DNA from: Cellulomonas shaoxiangyii
GTDB lineage: Bacteria > Actinomycetota > Actinomycetes > Actinomycetales > Cellulomonadaceae
Direction of reading: 5' to 3'
Assembly: GCF_004798685.1 (NCBI RefSeq)
Contig: NZ_CP039291.1
Span: 2,046,001 to 2,110,000, forward strand
DNA length: 64,000 bases
The notes under the pieces are model-generated. The model made no database searches. It saw only the letters and a list, made by a program, of their open reading frames with translations, and was not told the DNA's origin. A program made the position numbers and the translations under genes. Every line of letters starts with the position of its first letter. The stretch's first letter is position 1. Shown piece by piece: positions 17,015 through 25,114 of this stretch.

Positions 17015-18297
17015 GCGTCCGCCTCCCTCAGGTCCACCACGGTCACCGTCTCCCCCGCGCCGACGTGCGTCGCCTCCGCGGGGACGTCCACGAGCGCGTC
17101 GGCCCGCGCGAGCGCGCCGAGCAGGTGCGAGCCGGGACCCCCGACGGCCGTGGCGACCGGCGTGCCCCCGGACCAGTCGAGCCGGGCGCGCAGCAGCTGC
17201 CGGCGGCCGGCGGGCGAGTCCACGTCCGCGGCGAGCGTCGCCCGGACGCGACGGCGGTGCACGTCGCGCGCGCCCAGCAGGCGGCGCAGCAGCGGCCGCA
17301 CGAACACCTCGAACGACACGTGCGCGCTCACGGGGTTGCCGGGCAGGCTCAGCACGGGCGTGCCCGACGGGAGGCGCCCGACGCCCTGCGGCTTGCCCGG
17401 CTGCATCCGCACGTGCACCAGCTCGCCGTGCCCGCCGGCGACGAGCGCGTCCCGCACCACGTCGTAGGCGCCGACCGACACCCCGCCCGTCGTCACGACC
17501 ACGTCCGCGCGCGCGCCCAGCTCCTCGAGGACGCGCAGCACGTCCGGCACGTCGTCGCCCAGGACCCGCACGTCGACGACGTCGGCCCCCGCGGCGCGGG
17601 CGGCCGCGGCGAGCTGCACGCCGTTCGACTCGTGGATCTGACCGTGGGCGAGCGGCCCGCCGCCCGTGACCAGCTCGCTGCCGGTGGACACCACGGCGAC
17701 GCGCGGGCGCGCGTGCACGGGCGCGTCCACGTGGCCGGTCGCCGCGAGCAGACCGAGAGCGGCAGGTCCGAGCACGTCGCCGGCCCGCAGGACGACGTCG
17801 CCCGCGCGCACGTCCTCGCCGCGCCGGCGCACGTGCGCACCGGGCGGCACGACGTCGTGGAACGTCACGCGGTCGGTCCCGCCGTCGGTCCGCTCGACGG
17901 GCACCACCGTGTCGGCGCCCGCCGGGACCGGTGCGCCGGTCATGATCCGCACCGCGGCCCCCGGCGGGACGGTCACGGCCCGCGTCTCCCCGGCCGGCAC
18001 GTCGTCCGCGACGCGCAGGACGGCCCCGGCGCGCAGGTCCGCGGCGCGCAGCGCGTACCCGTCCATGGCGGAGCTGTCCCAGGGCGGCAGGTCGACGGCG
18101 GACACGACGTCGGCGGCCAGCGCGGTACCCAGCGACTCGGCCAGCGGCACGCGACGAGCGGGCAGCGGCGCGCCGAGCGCCAGCACGGCCGCGGCGTGCT
18201 CGTCGAGCGTGCGGACGACCCGGCCGGGGCCGCTCCGGTCGGGGCCGGTCGCGTCCCGGGCCGGCCCGGCGGCACGGGGGGCGGGTGCGTCGGGCAT
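17011..18297 (-). CDS. moeA: Molybdopterin molybdenumtransferase
   Basis: 428 residues, complete MoeA: substrate loop PPWDSSAMDGYALRAAD near residue 75, MTGAPVPAGADTVVPVE near 120, the MogA-like core STGSELV ... VVTTGGVSVGAYDVV near 265-285, and LPGNPVSAHVSFEVFVRP near 320. It inserts molybdate into adenylated molybdopterin. ATG 18297 starts the moeA-moaC-mog unit, divergent from moaA across 99 bp. Confidence 0.95.
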   Translation of the reverse strand: MPDAPAPRAAGPARDATGPDRSGPGRVVRTLDEHAAAVLALGAPLPARRVPLAESLGTALAADVVSAVDLPPWDSSAMDGYALRAADLRAGAVLRVADDVPAGETRAVTVPPGAAVRIMTGAPVPAGADTVVPVERTDGGTDRVTFHDVVPPGAHVRRRGEDVRAGDVVLRAGDVLGPAALGLLAATGHVDAPVHARPRVAVVSTGSELVTGGGPLAHGQIHESNGVQLAAAARAAGADVVDVRVLGDDVPDVLRVLEELGARADVVVTTGGVSVGAYDVVRDALVAGGHGELVHVRMQPGKPQGVGRLPSGTPVLSLPGNPVSAHVSFEVFVRPLLRRLLGARDVHRRRVRATLAADVDSPAGRRQLLRARLDWSGGTPVATAVGGPGSHLLGALARADALVDVPAEATHVGAGETVTVVDLREADA

Positions 18298-18383
18298 GCG
18301 GCCAACCTAGTGCCGTCGCGGCCGGGCCCGGCGCGCCCGGCCTCCGGGGCCGGCCGCCGGGGCGCCGCCGCGGCGGCCGTCCG

Positions 18384-18396
18384 TATGATCGGCCCG
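18384..18396 (+). promoter_or_regulatory. Probable leaderless promoter of moaA
   Basis: TATGAT (18384-18389) is a near-consensus -10, followed by seven bases and the ATG at 18397, with no ribosome binding site. The in-frame ATG at 18385 lies inside the hexamer and is therefore unlikely to be the real start. Confidence 0.5.
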
Positions 18397-19551
18397 ATGG
18401 AGCCCGTCACGCCCCGCGACCCGGTGCCGGTCGCGATCGGGCCGGTGCCCGCCCGGGGCGGCCCGCCGGACCGGCCGTCCGCGCGGCCGGAGCGCACGCG
18501 GGCCACCGGGTCGTCGCGGGCGCCCACCGCGCGGCTGCGGGGCGACGGCCTGGTCGACCCCTGGGGGCGCGCCGCGACCGACCTGCGGGTCTCCCTGACG
18601 GACCGGTGCAACCTGCGGTGCACGTACTGCATGCCGGCCGAGGGGCTGCCCTGGGCGCCCGACGAGAGCGTCCTGACCGACGCCGAGGTCGCACGCCTCG
18701 TGCGCGTCGCGGTCGAGCGGCTCGGCGTGCGCGAGGTCCGGTTCACGGGCGGCGAGCCGCTGCTGCGGCGCGGGCTCGAGGGCATCGTGGCGGCGACCGC
18801 CGCGCTGCGCACCCCCGACGGCGCGCCGGTCACCACGGCCCTGACGACGAACGCCCTCGGCCTGGACAAGCGGGCGCGCGCGCTGGCCGCGGCCGGCCTG
18901 GGCCGCGTCAACGTCTCGCTGGACTCCCTGCAGCCGGCGCGGTTCGCGGCGATCACGCGCCGCGACCGGCTCGCCGACGTGCTGGCCGGGCTGCGCGCCG
19001 CGCGCGACGCGGGCCTGGGCCCGGTCAAGGTCAACACCGTCCTCGTGCGGGGCGTCAACGACGACGAGGCGGTGCCGCTGCTCGCCTGGGCGCTCGAGCA
19101 CGGGTACCACCTGCGGTTCATCGAGCAGATGCCGCTCGGGCCCGCGGGCTCGTGGGACCGCGGCGACCTCGTGACGGCCGGCGAGATCCTCGACGCCCTG
19201 ACCGCGGTGTTCGACCTCGTGCCCGAGCCCGTCGACGCCCGCGGCGGCGCACCCGCCGAGACGTGGACGGTGCGGGGGCGTCCCGGCGCGACCGTGGGCG
19301 TCATCGGCTCCGTCACCCGGCCGTTCTGCGGGGCCTGCGACCGCACGCGCCTCACCGCCGACGGCCAGGTCCGCAGCTGCCTCTTCGCGCGCGAGGAGCG
19401 CGACCTGCGCGGCCTGCTGCGCGGCGGCGCGGACGACGACGCCGTCGCCGACGCGTGGCGCGCCGCGATGTGGGGCAAGAAGCCCGGGCACGGCATCGAC
19501 GACGTGGGCTTCCTGCAGCCCGCCCGGACCATGAGCGCGATCGGAGGATGA
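18397..19551 (+). CDS. moaA: GTP 3',8-cyclase
   Basis: 384 residues. A basic, proline-rich extension of about 50 residues precedes the radical SAM core: CNLRCTYCMP at about 68-77 ligates the SAM [4Fe-4S]; the second cluster site is FCGACDRTRLTADGQVRSC near 310-328; the C-terminus ends in a ...MSAIGG tail, matching the conserved Gly-Gly required for activity. It opens the molybdopterin pathway by rearranging GTP. The stop precedes the moaD GTG by one base. Confidence 0.96.
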   Translation: MEPVTPRDPVPVAIGPVPARGGPPDRPSARPERTRATGSSRAPTARLRGDGLVDPWGRAATDLRVSLTDRCNLRCTYCMPAEGLPWAPDESVLTDAEVARLVRVAVERLGVREVRFTGGEPLLRRGLEGIVAATAALRTPDGAPVTTALTTNALGLDKRARALAAAGLGRVNVSLDSLQPARFAAITRRDRLADVLAGLRAARDAGLGPVKVNTVLVRGVNDDEAVPLLAWALEHGYHLRFIEQMPLGPAGSWDRGDLVTAGEILDALTAVFDLVPEPVDARGGAPAETWTVRGRPGATVGVIGSVTRPFCGACDRTRLTADGQVRSCLFAREERDLRGLLRGGADDDAVADAWRAAMWGKKPGHGIDDVGFLQPARTMSAIGG

Positions 19552-19552
19552 C

Positions 19553-19906
19553 GTGACCACCACCGACCCGGCCCGCACCCACCCCGCCGGCACCGCGCCG
19601 TCCCCTGCCACCCCGGCAGCGGCCACGGTCCCCGCACCCGCCGGCGGGGCCGCCCGCAGCGTCGCGGTCCGCTACTTCGCCGCCGCGCACGAGGCCGCGG
19701 GCGTGGCGGAGGAGCGCGTGGACGTCGCGGCCGACGCCACGGTGGGGTCGTTCCTCGACGCCCTCGCGGCCCGCCACGGCGGGCGCCTGCGCGACGTGCT
19801 CGCGGTGTGCGCGCTGCTCGTGGACGGCGCCCTGCGCCGCGACCGCGACGAGCCGCTCGGGGCGCCGGCGGTCGTGGACGTGCTGCCGCCGTTCGCGGGC
19901 GGCTGA
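19553..19906 (+). CDS. moaD: Molybdopterin synthase small subunit (sulfur carrier)
   Basis: 117 residues from GTG 19553, with GGAGG six bases ahead, overlapping the end of moaA. The first ~35 residues are Thr/Pro/Ala-rich and have no counterpart in the ~80-residue MoaD of other bacteria; the ubiquitin-like domain starts near VAVRYFAAAHEAAGV. It ends PPFAGG, the Gly-Gly that is thiocarboxylated (probably by the MoeZ at 14758) and donates sulfur to precursor Z in complex with MoaE. Confidence 0.93.
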   Translation: MTTTDPARTHPAGTAPSPATPAAATVPAPAGGAARSVAVRYFAAAHEAAGVAEERVDVAADATVGSFLDALAARHGGRLRDVLAVCALLVDGALRRDRDEPLGAPAVVDVLPPFAGG

Positions 19907-19924
19907 GCGACGCGGCCGCGTCGC
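19907..19924. terminator. Palindrome between convergent moaD and moaE
   Basis: GCGACGCGGCCGCGTCGC is a perfect 18-bp palindrome starting at the base after the moaD stop codon; as RNA it folds to a 7-bp stem with a GGCC loop. No T-tract follows, as is usual for terminators in this GC class. It could stop transcription from either side. Confidence 0.45.
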
Positions 19925-19968
19925 GGGGCACGTCGCGGTCCACGTTCGCGGGGCACCGGGCGCCGCGG

Positions 19969-20427
19969 TCAGGCGCAGTTGACCCACTCGTGCGTGCCGT
20001 CGGCGAACACCTGCCGCTTCCACACGGGCAGGTGCTCCTTGACCTCGTCGACGAGCAGCGCCGCGGCCGCGAACGCCTCCTGGCGGTGCGCCGCGCTCAC
20101 CGCGACGCCGAGGGCCGCCTCGCCCACGGCGAGCGCGCCCACGCGGTGCACCACCGCGACGGCGTCGACCGGGGTGCGAGCCGCGACGTCCGCGGCGACG
20201 CGCGCGAGCACGGCACCCGCGTCCGGGTGCGCGACGTACTCGATGCCCGTGACCGCGCGCCCGTGGTCGTGGTCGCGCACGACGCCCGCGAACGTGACGA
20301 CCGCCCCGGCCGCGGCGTCGGCGACCGTCGCGGCGAGCGCGTCGACGTCCACCGGGCCGGTCGTGACCTCCGCGCCGACGACGCGCCGCCCGGGGGCGGT
20401 GGTGCGGGAGGAGTCGCGCGCGGTCAC
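19969..20427 (-). CDS. moaE: Molybdopterin synthase large subunit
   Basis: 152 residues from GTG 20427. The MoaE fold is clear: AGAVVTFAGVVRDHDHGRAVTGIEYVAHPDAG, VAVVHRVGALAVGEAALGVAVSAAHRQEAF, and the catalytic lysines in VDEVKEHLPVWKRQVFADGTHEWVNCA. With MoaD it makes molybdopterin dithiolene. It is transcribed alone on the minus strand, convergent with moaA-moaD and divergent from the molybdate uptake operon. The ribosome binding site is weak. Confidence 0.95.
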   Translation of the reverse strand: MTARDSSRTTAPGRRVVGAEVTTGPVDVDALAATVADAAAGAVVTFAGVVRDHDHGRAVTGIEYVAHPDAGAVLARVAADVAARTPVDAVAVVHRVGALAVGEAALGVAVSAAHRQEAFAAAALLVDEVKEHLPVWKRQVFADGTHEWVNCA

Positions 20428-20545
20428 GGCGCCACCCTAGGCGGGCGCCGCGCGCCGCGCCGCGGCGGTCCTGCCCCGGTGGCGCGCGCGCCGCATCCGC
20501 GGCGACCGGGCCGCCCCAGCGCCGCACGCGCGGCGTCTGCTCGCG

Positions 20546-20557
20546 TACCGTGGCGCC
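20546..20557 (+). promoter_or_regulatory. Probable leaderless promoter of the molybdate operon
   Basis: TACCGT (20546-20551) and six bases precede the ATG at 20558, the same hexamer and spacing as before the gene at 6772. No ribosome binding site is present. Confidence 0.45.
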
Positions 20558-20962
20558 ATGCGGTACCGCGTGGGCGAGGCGGCGAGCCTCCTGGGAGTCA
20601 GCGACGACACCGTCCGCCGGTGGGTCGACGCGGGACGGCTGCGCTCGACGCGGACGGCGTCCGGCCGGCACGAGATCGAGGGCGCCGACCTCGCCCGGCT
20701 CGCGCAGGAGGTCGCCGACGAGCAGAGCGCCGACGACACGGGCCGCACGCGCCACTCCGCGCGCAACCGCCTGCGGGGCATCGTCACCCGGGTCGTGCGC
20801 GACGGCGTCATGGCGCAGGTCGAGCTGCAGGCGGGGCCGTTCCGCGTGGTGTCGCTCATCAGCCGTGAGGCGGCCGACGAGCTCGGGCTCGAACCGGGCG
20901 TCGTCGCAGTGGCGTCGGTGAAGGCGACGAACGTCGCGGTCGACCACGTGGAGCGCGCGTGA
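20558..20962 (+). CDS. MerR-type helix-turn-helix protein with C-terminal TOBE (Mop-like) domain; probable molybdate-responsive regulator
   Basis: 134 residues. Residues 1-50 are an excisionase/MerR-like helix-turn-helix (YRVGEAASLLGVSDDTVRRWVDAGRLRSTRT). Residues ~66-134 are a TOBE/Mop domain (SARNRLRGIVTRVVRDGVMAQVELQAGPFRVVSLISREAADELGL), the oxyanion-binding fold of ModE and molbindins. It is the first gene of the modABC-mobA operon and overlaps modA, so autoregulation by molybdate is likely. This is not a ModE by its DNA-binding domain. A pure molybdate buffer is the alternative, but the HTH argues for regulation. Confidence 0.88.
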   Translation: MRYRVGEAASLLGVSDDTVRRWVDAGRLRSTRTASGRHEIEGADLARLAQEVADEQSADDTGRTRHSARNRLRGIVTRVVRDGVMAQVELQAGPFRVVSLISREAADELGLEPGVVAVASVKATNVAVDHVERA

Positions 20963-21756
20963 GCACCCGGCGTGCGGCGTGCGCGGCGGCCGCCGTGGGC
21001 GCGTTGCTCACGGGCCTCGCGGCGTGCGCGGGCACCGGTGCGGGGGCGGCGCCCCGGGACGCGCCGGCCGGCGCCGGCGGCCCGCCCCGCGGCACGGTCG
21101 TCGTCCTGGCGGCGGCCTCGCTCACCGACGTGCTCGCCGACGTCACGGAGGACCTGGAGGAGCGGCACCCGGGGCTCGACGTCCGCACCGGCCTCGCCGC
21201 CAGCTCGACGCTCGCCGCCCAGGTCGTCGCCGGCGCGCCCGCGGACGTCCTGGTGACGGCGAGCGAGGGCACGATGGCCACGGTGACCGACGCGCTCGGC
21301 GGCACCCCGGTCCTCGTCGCTGCGAACACGCTCCAGATCGCGGTGCCGGCGGGCAACCCCGGCGGCATCACCGGCCTGGCGGACCTCGCCGACCCGGACC
21401 GGACGATCGCGCTGTGCGACCCGTCCGTGCCGTGCGGCGCCGTGGCGGCCGAGGTCCTCGCGTCGGCGGGCGTCACCGCGTCCCCCGACACCCTCGAGCA
21501 GGACGCCCGCGCCACGCTCACCAAGGTGCGGCTCGGCGAGGTCGACGCGGCGCTCGTCTACCGCACCGACGTCCTGGCCGCCGGTGCGCAGGTCGAGGCC
21601 GTCGACGTGCCGGCCGCGCGCCGGGTCACCACCCGGTACCTGGCGCTGGCCGTGCCCGGCGCCCCCAACCCGGCCGCCGCCCGCGCCGTCGTCGCGCACC
21701 TGAGCGGACCCGACGGTGCCGCCGCGCTGCAGGCCGCGGGGTTCACGACGCCGTGA
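20959..21756 (+). CDS. modA: Molybdate ABC transporter substrate-binding lipoprotein
   Basis: 265 residues from GTG 20959, overlapping the previous stop. A lipoprotein signal peptide ends in LTGLAACAG (lipobox, Cys23). The mature part follows ModA: VVVLAAASLTDVLADV, GLAASSTLAAQVVAGAPADVLVTA, and VRLGEVDAALVYRTDV. It binds molybdate (or tungstate) outside the membrane for ModBC. Confidence 0.93.
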   Translation: MSTRRAACAAAAVGALLTGLAACAGTGAGAAPRDAPAGAGGPPRGTVVVLAAASLTDVLADVTEDLEERHPGLDVRTGLAASSTLAAQVVAGAPADVLVTASEGTMATVTDALGGTPVLVAANTLQIAVPAGNPGGITGLADLADPDRTIALCDPSVPCGAVAAEVLASAGVTASPDTLEQDARATLTKVRLGEVDAALVYRTDVLAAGAQVEAVDVPAARRVTTRYLALAVPGAPNPAAARAVVAHLSGPDGAAALQAAGFTTP

Positions 21757-22652
21757 CGCGCCGCCGCCCCGCACCCCTCGCGCTGCTGGTCCCGGCGGGC
21801 CTCGGGCTCGCCCTGCTGCTCGCGCCGCTGCTGGCGCTCGTGACCGCCACGCCGTGGGCGGACCTCGGCGCCCGCGTGCTCGACCCCGCCGTCATCGACG
21901 CCCTGCGGCTGTCCCTCACGACCGCGGCCACCAGCACGGTGGTGTGCCTGGTCGTGGGCGTGCCCCTCGCGTGGGTGCTCGCGCGGGCCGACCTGCCGGG
22001 GCGTTCGCTCGTGCGGGCGCTGGTGACCGTGCCGCTCGTCCTGCCGCCCGTCGTGGGGGGTGTGGCGCTGCTCCTGCTGCTCGGGCGGCGCGGACCCGTC
22101 GGGCAGCAGCTGGAGGCGTGGTTCGGCGTCAGCGTGCCGTTCAGCACGCTGGCGGTGGTGCTCGCGCAGACGTTCGTCGCGCTGCCGTTCCTCGTGCTGG
22201 CCGTCGAGGGCGCGATCAGCGGCACGGACCCCCGCCGCGAGGCCGCCGCCGCGACGCTCGGCGCGTCCCGGTGGTACGTCGTGCGGCGCGTGACCCTGCC
22301 GGCCGCCGCCCCCGGCATCGCCGCCGGGACCGCCCTGTGCTTCGCCCGCGCGCTCGGCGAGTTCGGCGCGACGCTCACCTTCGCCGGCAGCTTCCCCGGC
22401 ACGACCCGCACGATGCCGCTCGCCGTGCACCTCGCGCTCGACACGGACCCCGATGCCGCGGTGGCCATGTCGCTGCTGCTCCTGGTGCTGTCCGTCGCGG
22501 TGCTGCTCGTCATGCGCGGGCGGTGGGTCGGCGGCCTGACCGGCGCACTCACCGGGGCGCGGGGCGATGCGCGTCCCGACGCGCAGCCCGGCGACCACCA
22601 CGACGCACGGCGGCCGGCGGCCGCGGTCCCCGACGCGGCGGGCACCCCGTGA
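21753..22652 (+). CDS. modB: Molybdate ABC transporter permease
   Basis: 299 residues from a GTG that overlaps the modA stop. About six membrane helices; the EAA loop is EAAAATLGASRWYVVRRVTLPAAAPGI. The C-terminal 35 residues are a hydrophilic, His/Asp-rich tail (GDARPDAQPGDHHDARRP) longer than in typical ModB. It forms the membrane channel for molybdate with ModC. Confidence 0.93.
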   Translation: MTRRRPAPLALLVPAGLGLALLLAPLLALVTATPWADLGARVLDPAVIDALRLSLTTAATSTVVCLVVGVPLAWVLARADLPGRSLVRALVTVPLVLPPVVGGVALLLLLGRRGPVGQQLEAWFGVSVPFSTLAVVLAQTFVALPFLVLAVEGAISGTDPRREAAAATLGASRWYVVRRVTLPAAAPGIAAGTALCFARALGEFGATLTFAGSFPGTTRTMPLAVHLALDTDPDAAVAMSLLLLVLSVAVLLVMRGRWVGGLTGALTGARGDARPDAQPGDHHDARRPAAAVPDAAGTP

Positions 22653-23443
22653 CGCCGGCGTCCGGTCGCCGGCACCGGCACCTCGCCCCCGCGCCGACGG
22701 GGCCCCTGGACGCGCACGTCGTCGTCCGGCGCGGCGCGTGGACCCTCGACGCGGTGCTCGGGGTGCCCGCGGGCACCGTGCTGGCCGTCCTCGGGCCGAA
22801 CGGCGGCGGCAAGTCGACCGCCGTCGCGGCGCTCGCCGGCCTCGTGCCGCTCGACGGCGGCCACGTGCGTCTCGGCGACCGCACGCTGGCGGAGGCGGCC
22901 ACGGGGGTCGACGTGCCGCCGGAGCGCCGCCGCCTCGGTGTCGTGCTGCAGGACGTGCTGCTGGTCCCGCACCTGACGGCGCGCGAGAACGTGGCGTTCG
23001 GCCGCCGCGCCGCGGGCGAGCGGGCCGCGGACGCCCGCCACCACGCCGACCGGCTGCTCACCTCGCTCGCCGTCGACGCCCACGCACGCACCCGGGCGCA
23101 CCGCCTCTCGGGCGGCCAGGCGCAGCGCGTCGCGCTCGCGCGCGCCCTGGCGGTCGAGCCGGCCGCGCTGCTGCTCGACGAGCCGTTCGCGGCCCTGGAC
23201 GCGCCCGGCCGGGCGACCGCCCGCGACGTCGTCCACCGGTACGTGCGGACGGCCGGGGTGCCGGCCGTCCTCGTGACGCACACCCTCGCCGACGCCCTCG
23301 CGGTCGCCGACGACGTCGCGGTGGTGGAGCACGGCCGGGTCGTGCAGCGGGGTGCACCCCGGGACGTCGCCGCGGCGCCCGCGACCGCCTACGTGGCCGG
23401 CCTGGTGGCGGCGCTCGACGCCCGCCCGGGGGCCGCCGCGTGA
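22649..23443 (+). CDS. modC: Molybdate ABC transporter ATP-binding protein
   Basis: 264 residues, GTG overlapping the modB stop. Walker A GPNGGGKST near residue 50, Q-loop VVLQDVLLVPHL, signature LSGGQAQRVALARAL, Walker B LLLDEPFAALD, and H-loop VLVTHTLADA. It is about 100 residues shorter than E. coli ModC because the C-terminal molybdate-binding TOBE domain is missing; the TOBE protein encoded at the head of the operon may supply that function. Confidence 0.93.
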   Translation: MTPASGRRHRHLAPAPTGPLDAHVVVRRGAWTLDAVLGVPAGTVLAVLGPNGGGKSTAVAALAGLVPLDGGHVRLGDRTLAEAATGVDVPPERRRLGVVLQDVLLVPHLTARENVAFGRRAAGERAADARHHADRLLTSLAVDAHARTRAHRLSGGQAQRVALARALAVEPAALLLDEPFAALDAPGRATARDVVHRYVRTAGVPAVLVTHTLADALAVADDVAVVEHGRVVQRGAPRDVAAAPATAYVAGLVAALDARPGAAA

Positions 23444-24054
23444 CCGGCGCTCCCGACGTCCTCGTCGTCGTCCCGGCCGGCGGTACGGCGCACCGCCTCG
23501 GCGGCGGGGACAAGACGGCGCTGGTCGTCGGCGGCCGCACCGTGCTTCGGCGGCTGCTCGCCGACCTCACCGCGTGGCCGACCGTGGTCGTCGCCGACCC
23601 GCCCCCGGCGGCCGCGCGCGCCGACGTCCCGCACGCCCGCTGGTGCCGCGAGGACCCACGCGGGGCCGGCCCGCTCGCCGCGCTCGCCGCCGGCCTGGCC
23701 ACCGCACCGGGCGCCCGCGTGCTGGTCGCCGTGGCCGGCGACCAGCCCTTCGCGGGCCGCGCCGTGCCGGCCCTCCTGGCGGCTCTCGACGGCGCACCCG
23801 AGGCCGACGCCGCCCTCGCCGCCGGGCCGGACGGGCGCGTGCAGCCCCTGCTCGGCGCGTACCGCACCGCGGCGGTCGGCGCGGTGCTGCGCGGCCCGGT
23901 CGCCGACCGGCCGGTCCGCGCGCTGTGGGCGCACCTGCGGATCGTGACCGTGGACCTGCCCGCCGTGCACGTCCTCGACGTCGACGACGCGGCCGACCTC
24001 GCCCGTGCACGCGCGGCGGCGCGCCGGGAGGACGGTCCGGGCGCGCGCTCCTGA
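23440..24054 (+). CDS. mobA: Molybdenum cofactor guanylyltransferase
   Basis: 204 residues, GTG overlapping modC. The nucleotidyltransferase motif is VVVPAGGTAHRLGGGDKTALVVGGRTVL, a variant of GGxSxRMGxDKA, and the metal site lies in VAVAGDQPFAGRAVP (Asp where family members have D[QM]P). It attaches GMP to molybdopterin, giving the bis-MGD cofactor that the nitrate reductase in this window needs. Confidence 0.88.
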   Translation: MTGAPDVLVVVPAGGTAHRLGGGDKTALVVGGRTVLRRLLADLTAWPTVVVADPPPAAARADVPHARWCREDPRGAGPLAALAAGLATAPGARVLVAVAGDQPFAGRAVPALLAALDGAPEADAALAAGPDGRVQPLLGAYRTAAVGAVLRGPVADRPVRALWAHLRIVTVDLPAVHVLDVDDAADLARARAAARREDGPGARS

Positions 24055-24061
24055 GCCGGCG

Positions 24062-24373
24062 TCAGTGCGCGCCGTCGCGCCGCCGCAGCTCGTCCTCGAC
24101 GTCGGCGAGCGCCTCACGCACCCGGGCCTCGACGCCGGGCAGGTCCGCGCCCGCGGCGCCGGCGCGTCCGGCGACGACGCCCACGAGGAACGCGGTCATG
24201 GGTCCCGCGGGCCGGACCACACCGTGCGCGACGTCCCGCACCATGTCGAGCACGGGGTCGGAGAGGTCGGCCACGAGCGCGGGGTCGACCTCGAGCACGG
24301 CCGCCGCGTGGGCGAGCCACTCGTGCAGGGGGTCGCGGCGTGCGTCGCGGTGGAGGTCGGTGTCCGGCGGCAT
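24062..24373 (-). CDS. DUF6457-type small helical protein
   Basis: 103 residues. LHEWLAHAAAVLEVDPALVADLSDPVLDMVRDVAHGVVRPAGPMTAFLVGVVAGRAG matches the small DUF6457 domain found next to, or fused with, MobA in actinobacteria. All-helical, no catalytic motif. The gene converges on mobA with 7 bp between stops. A role in molybdopterin-guanine dinucleotide formation is suggested only by genome context. Confidence 0.75.
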   Translation of the reverse strand: MPPDTDLHRDARRDPLHEWLAHAAAVLEVDPALVADLSDPVLDMVRDVAHGVVRPAGPMTAFLVGVVAGRAGAAGADLPGVEARVREALADVEDELRRRDGAH

Positions 24374-24441
24374 GCATGGTCTCCCGTCGTGCGCGCGTGC
24401 GGGGAGCCCGCCCGGCGGTCGAGGAGCCTACGCGCGACGGC

Positions 24442-24972
24442 TCAGTCCCGGTCGGCGGACGTCGTGCCGAGGTGCGGGGCGAACGCGCGTTCGCGCGCCG
24501 TGGCGGCGAGGCCCTCGATGCGGTCGGCCTGGTCGCGCGAGCGGGTGATGAAGTGCTCGATGCGCGCCTCGTCCAGCCCGAGCGCGTCGGCGTGCTCGCG
24601 CAGCGTGAGCCAGCCCATCCGCTTGCCCTCGAGCCCGGAGCGGACGACCTCGAGCTCGAGCACCAGGGACAGCGGGGAGCGCCCGGCCACGCGCCCGTTC
24701 GGCTTGAGCCGGGCGACGCGCTCGCCCACCAGGGCGCCGACCCGCTTGACGCGCGAGAGCGACAGCTCGAGCGCGCGCGCGGTGGCCAGGTGCGCGGCGC
24801 GCTCCTCGCGCAGCTCGGCCGCGAGCCGCCCGAGCGGCTCGCGCATCACGCCGAGCTCCTCGACCCGGCTGAGCCGCTCCAGCCGGGAGATGACGCCGGT
24901 CGCGCCGGCGACGTGGTCCTCGATGTAGGTCGTCAGCAGCGTCCGGTCGATCTCGGGGTGGTCGGTGCTCAT
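24442..24972 (-). CDS. Conserved-looking helical protein of unknown function
   Basis: 176 residues from ATG 24972, with GGAGG eight bases ahead. The sequence is almost entirely helical and charged (TTYIEDHVAGATGVISRLERLSR; EERAAHLATARALELSLSRVKRVGALVGERVARL; EARIEHFITRSRDQADRIEGLAATARERAF). No signal peptide, membrane segment, Cys cluster or nucleotide motif. I do not recognise the family; a four-helix bundle of ferritin-like or coiled-coil type is possible. The next gene upstream on the same strand is 142 bp away, and that gap holds nothing I can identify. Confidence 0.7.
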   Translation of the reverse strand: MSTDHPEIDRTLLTTYIEDHVAGATGVISRLERLSRVEELGVMREPLGRLAAELREERAAHLATARALELSLSRVKRVGALVGERVARLKPNGRVAGRSPLSLVLELEVVRSGLEGKRMGWLTLREHADALGLDEARIEHFITRSRDQADRIEGLAATARERAFAPHLGTTSADRD

Positions 24973-25114
24973 CGGTCCTCCGCCTCGCGCCGTGGTCCGT
25001 CGCGGTCCGTGCCCGCAACCGCGCGGTCCTCCGATGCTCCTGGACGAGCGGGCGCCGCGCCACGCGAGGCGCCCGGGCCGCTCCACGCGAGCGCACCCGC
25101 CCGCGCGCCGCCGC

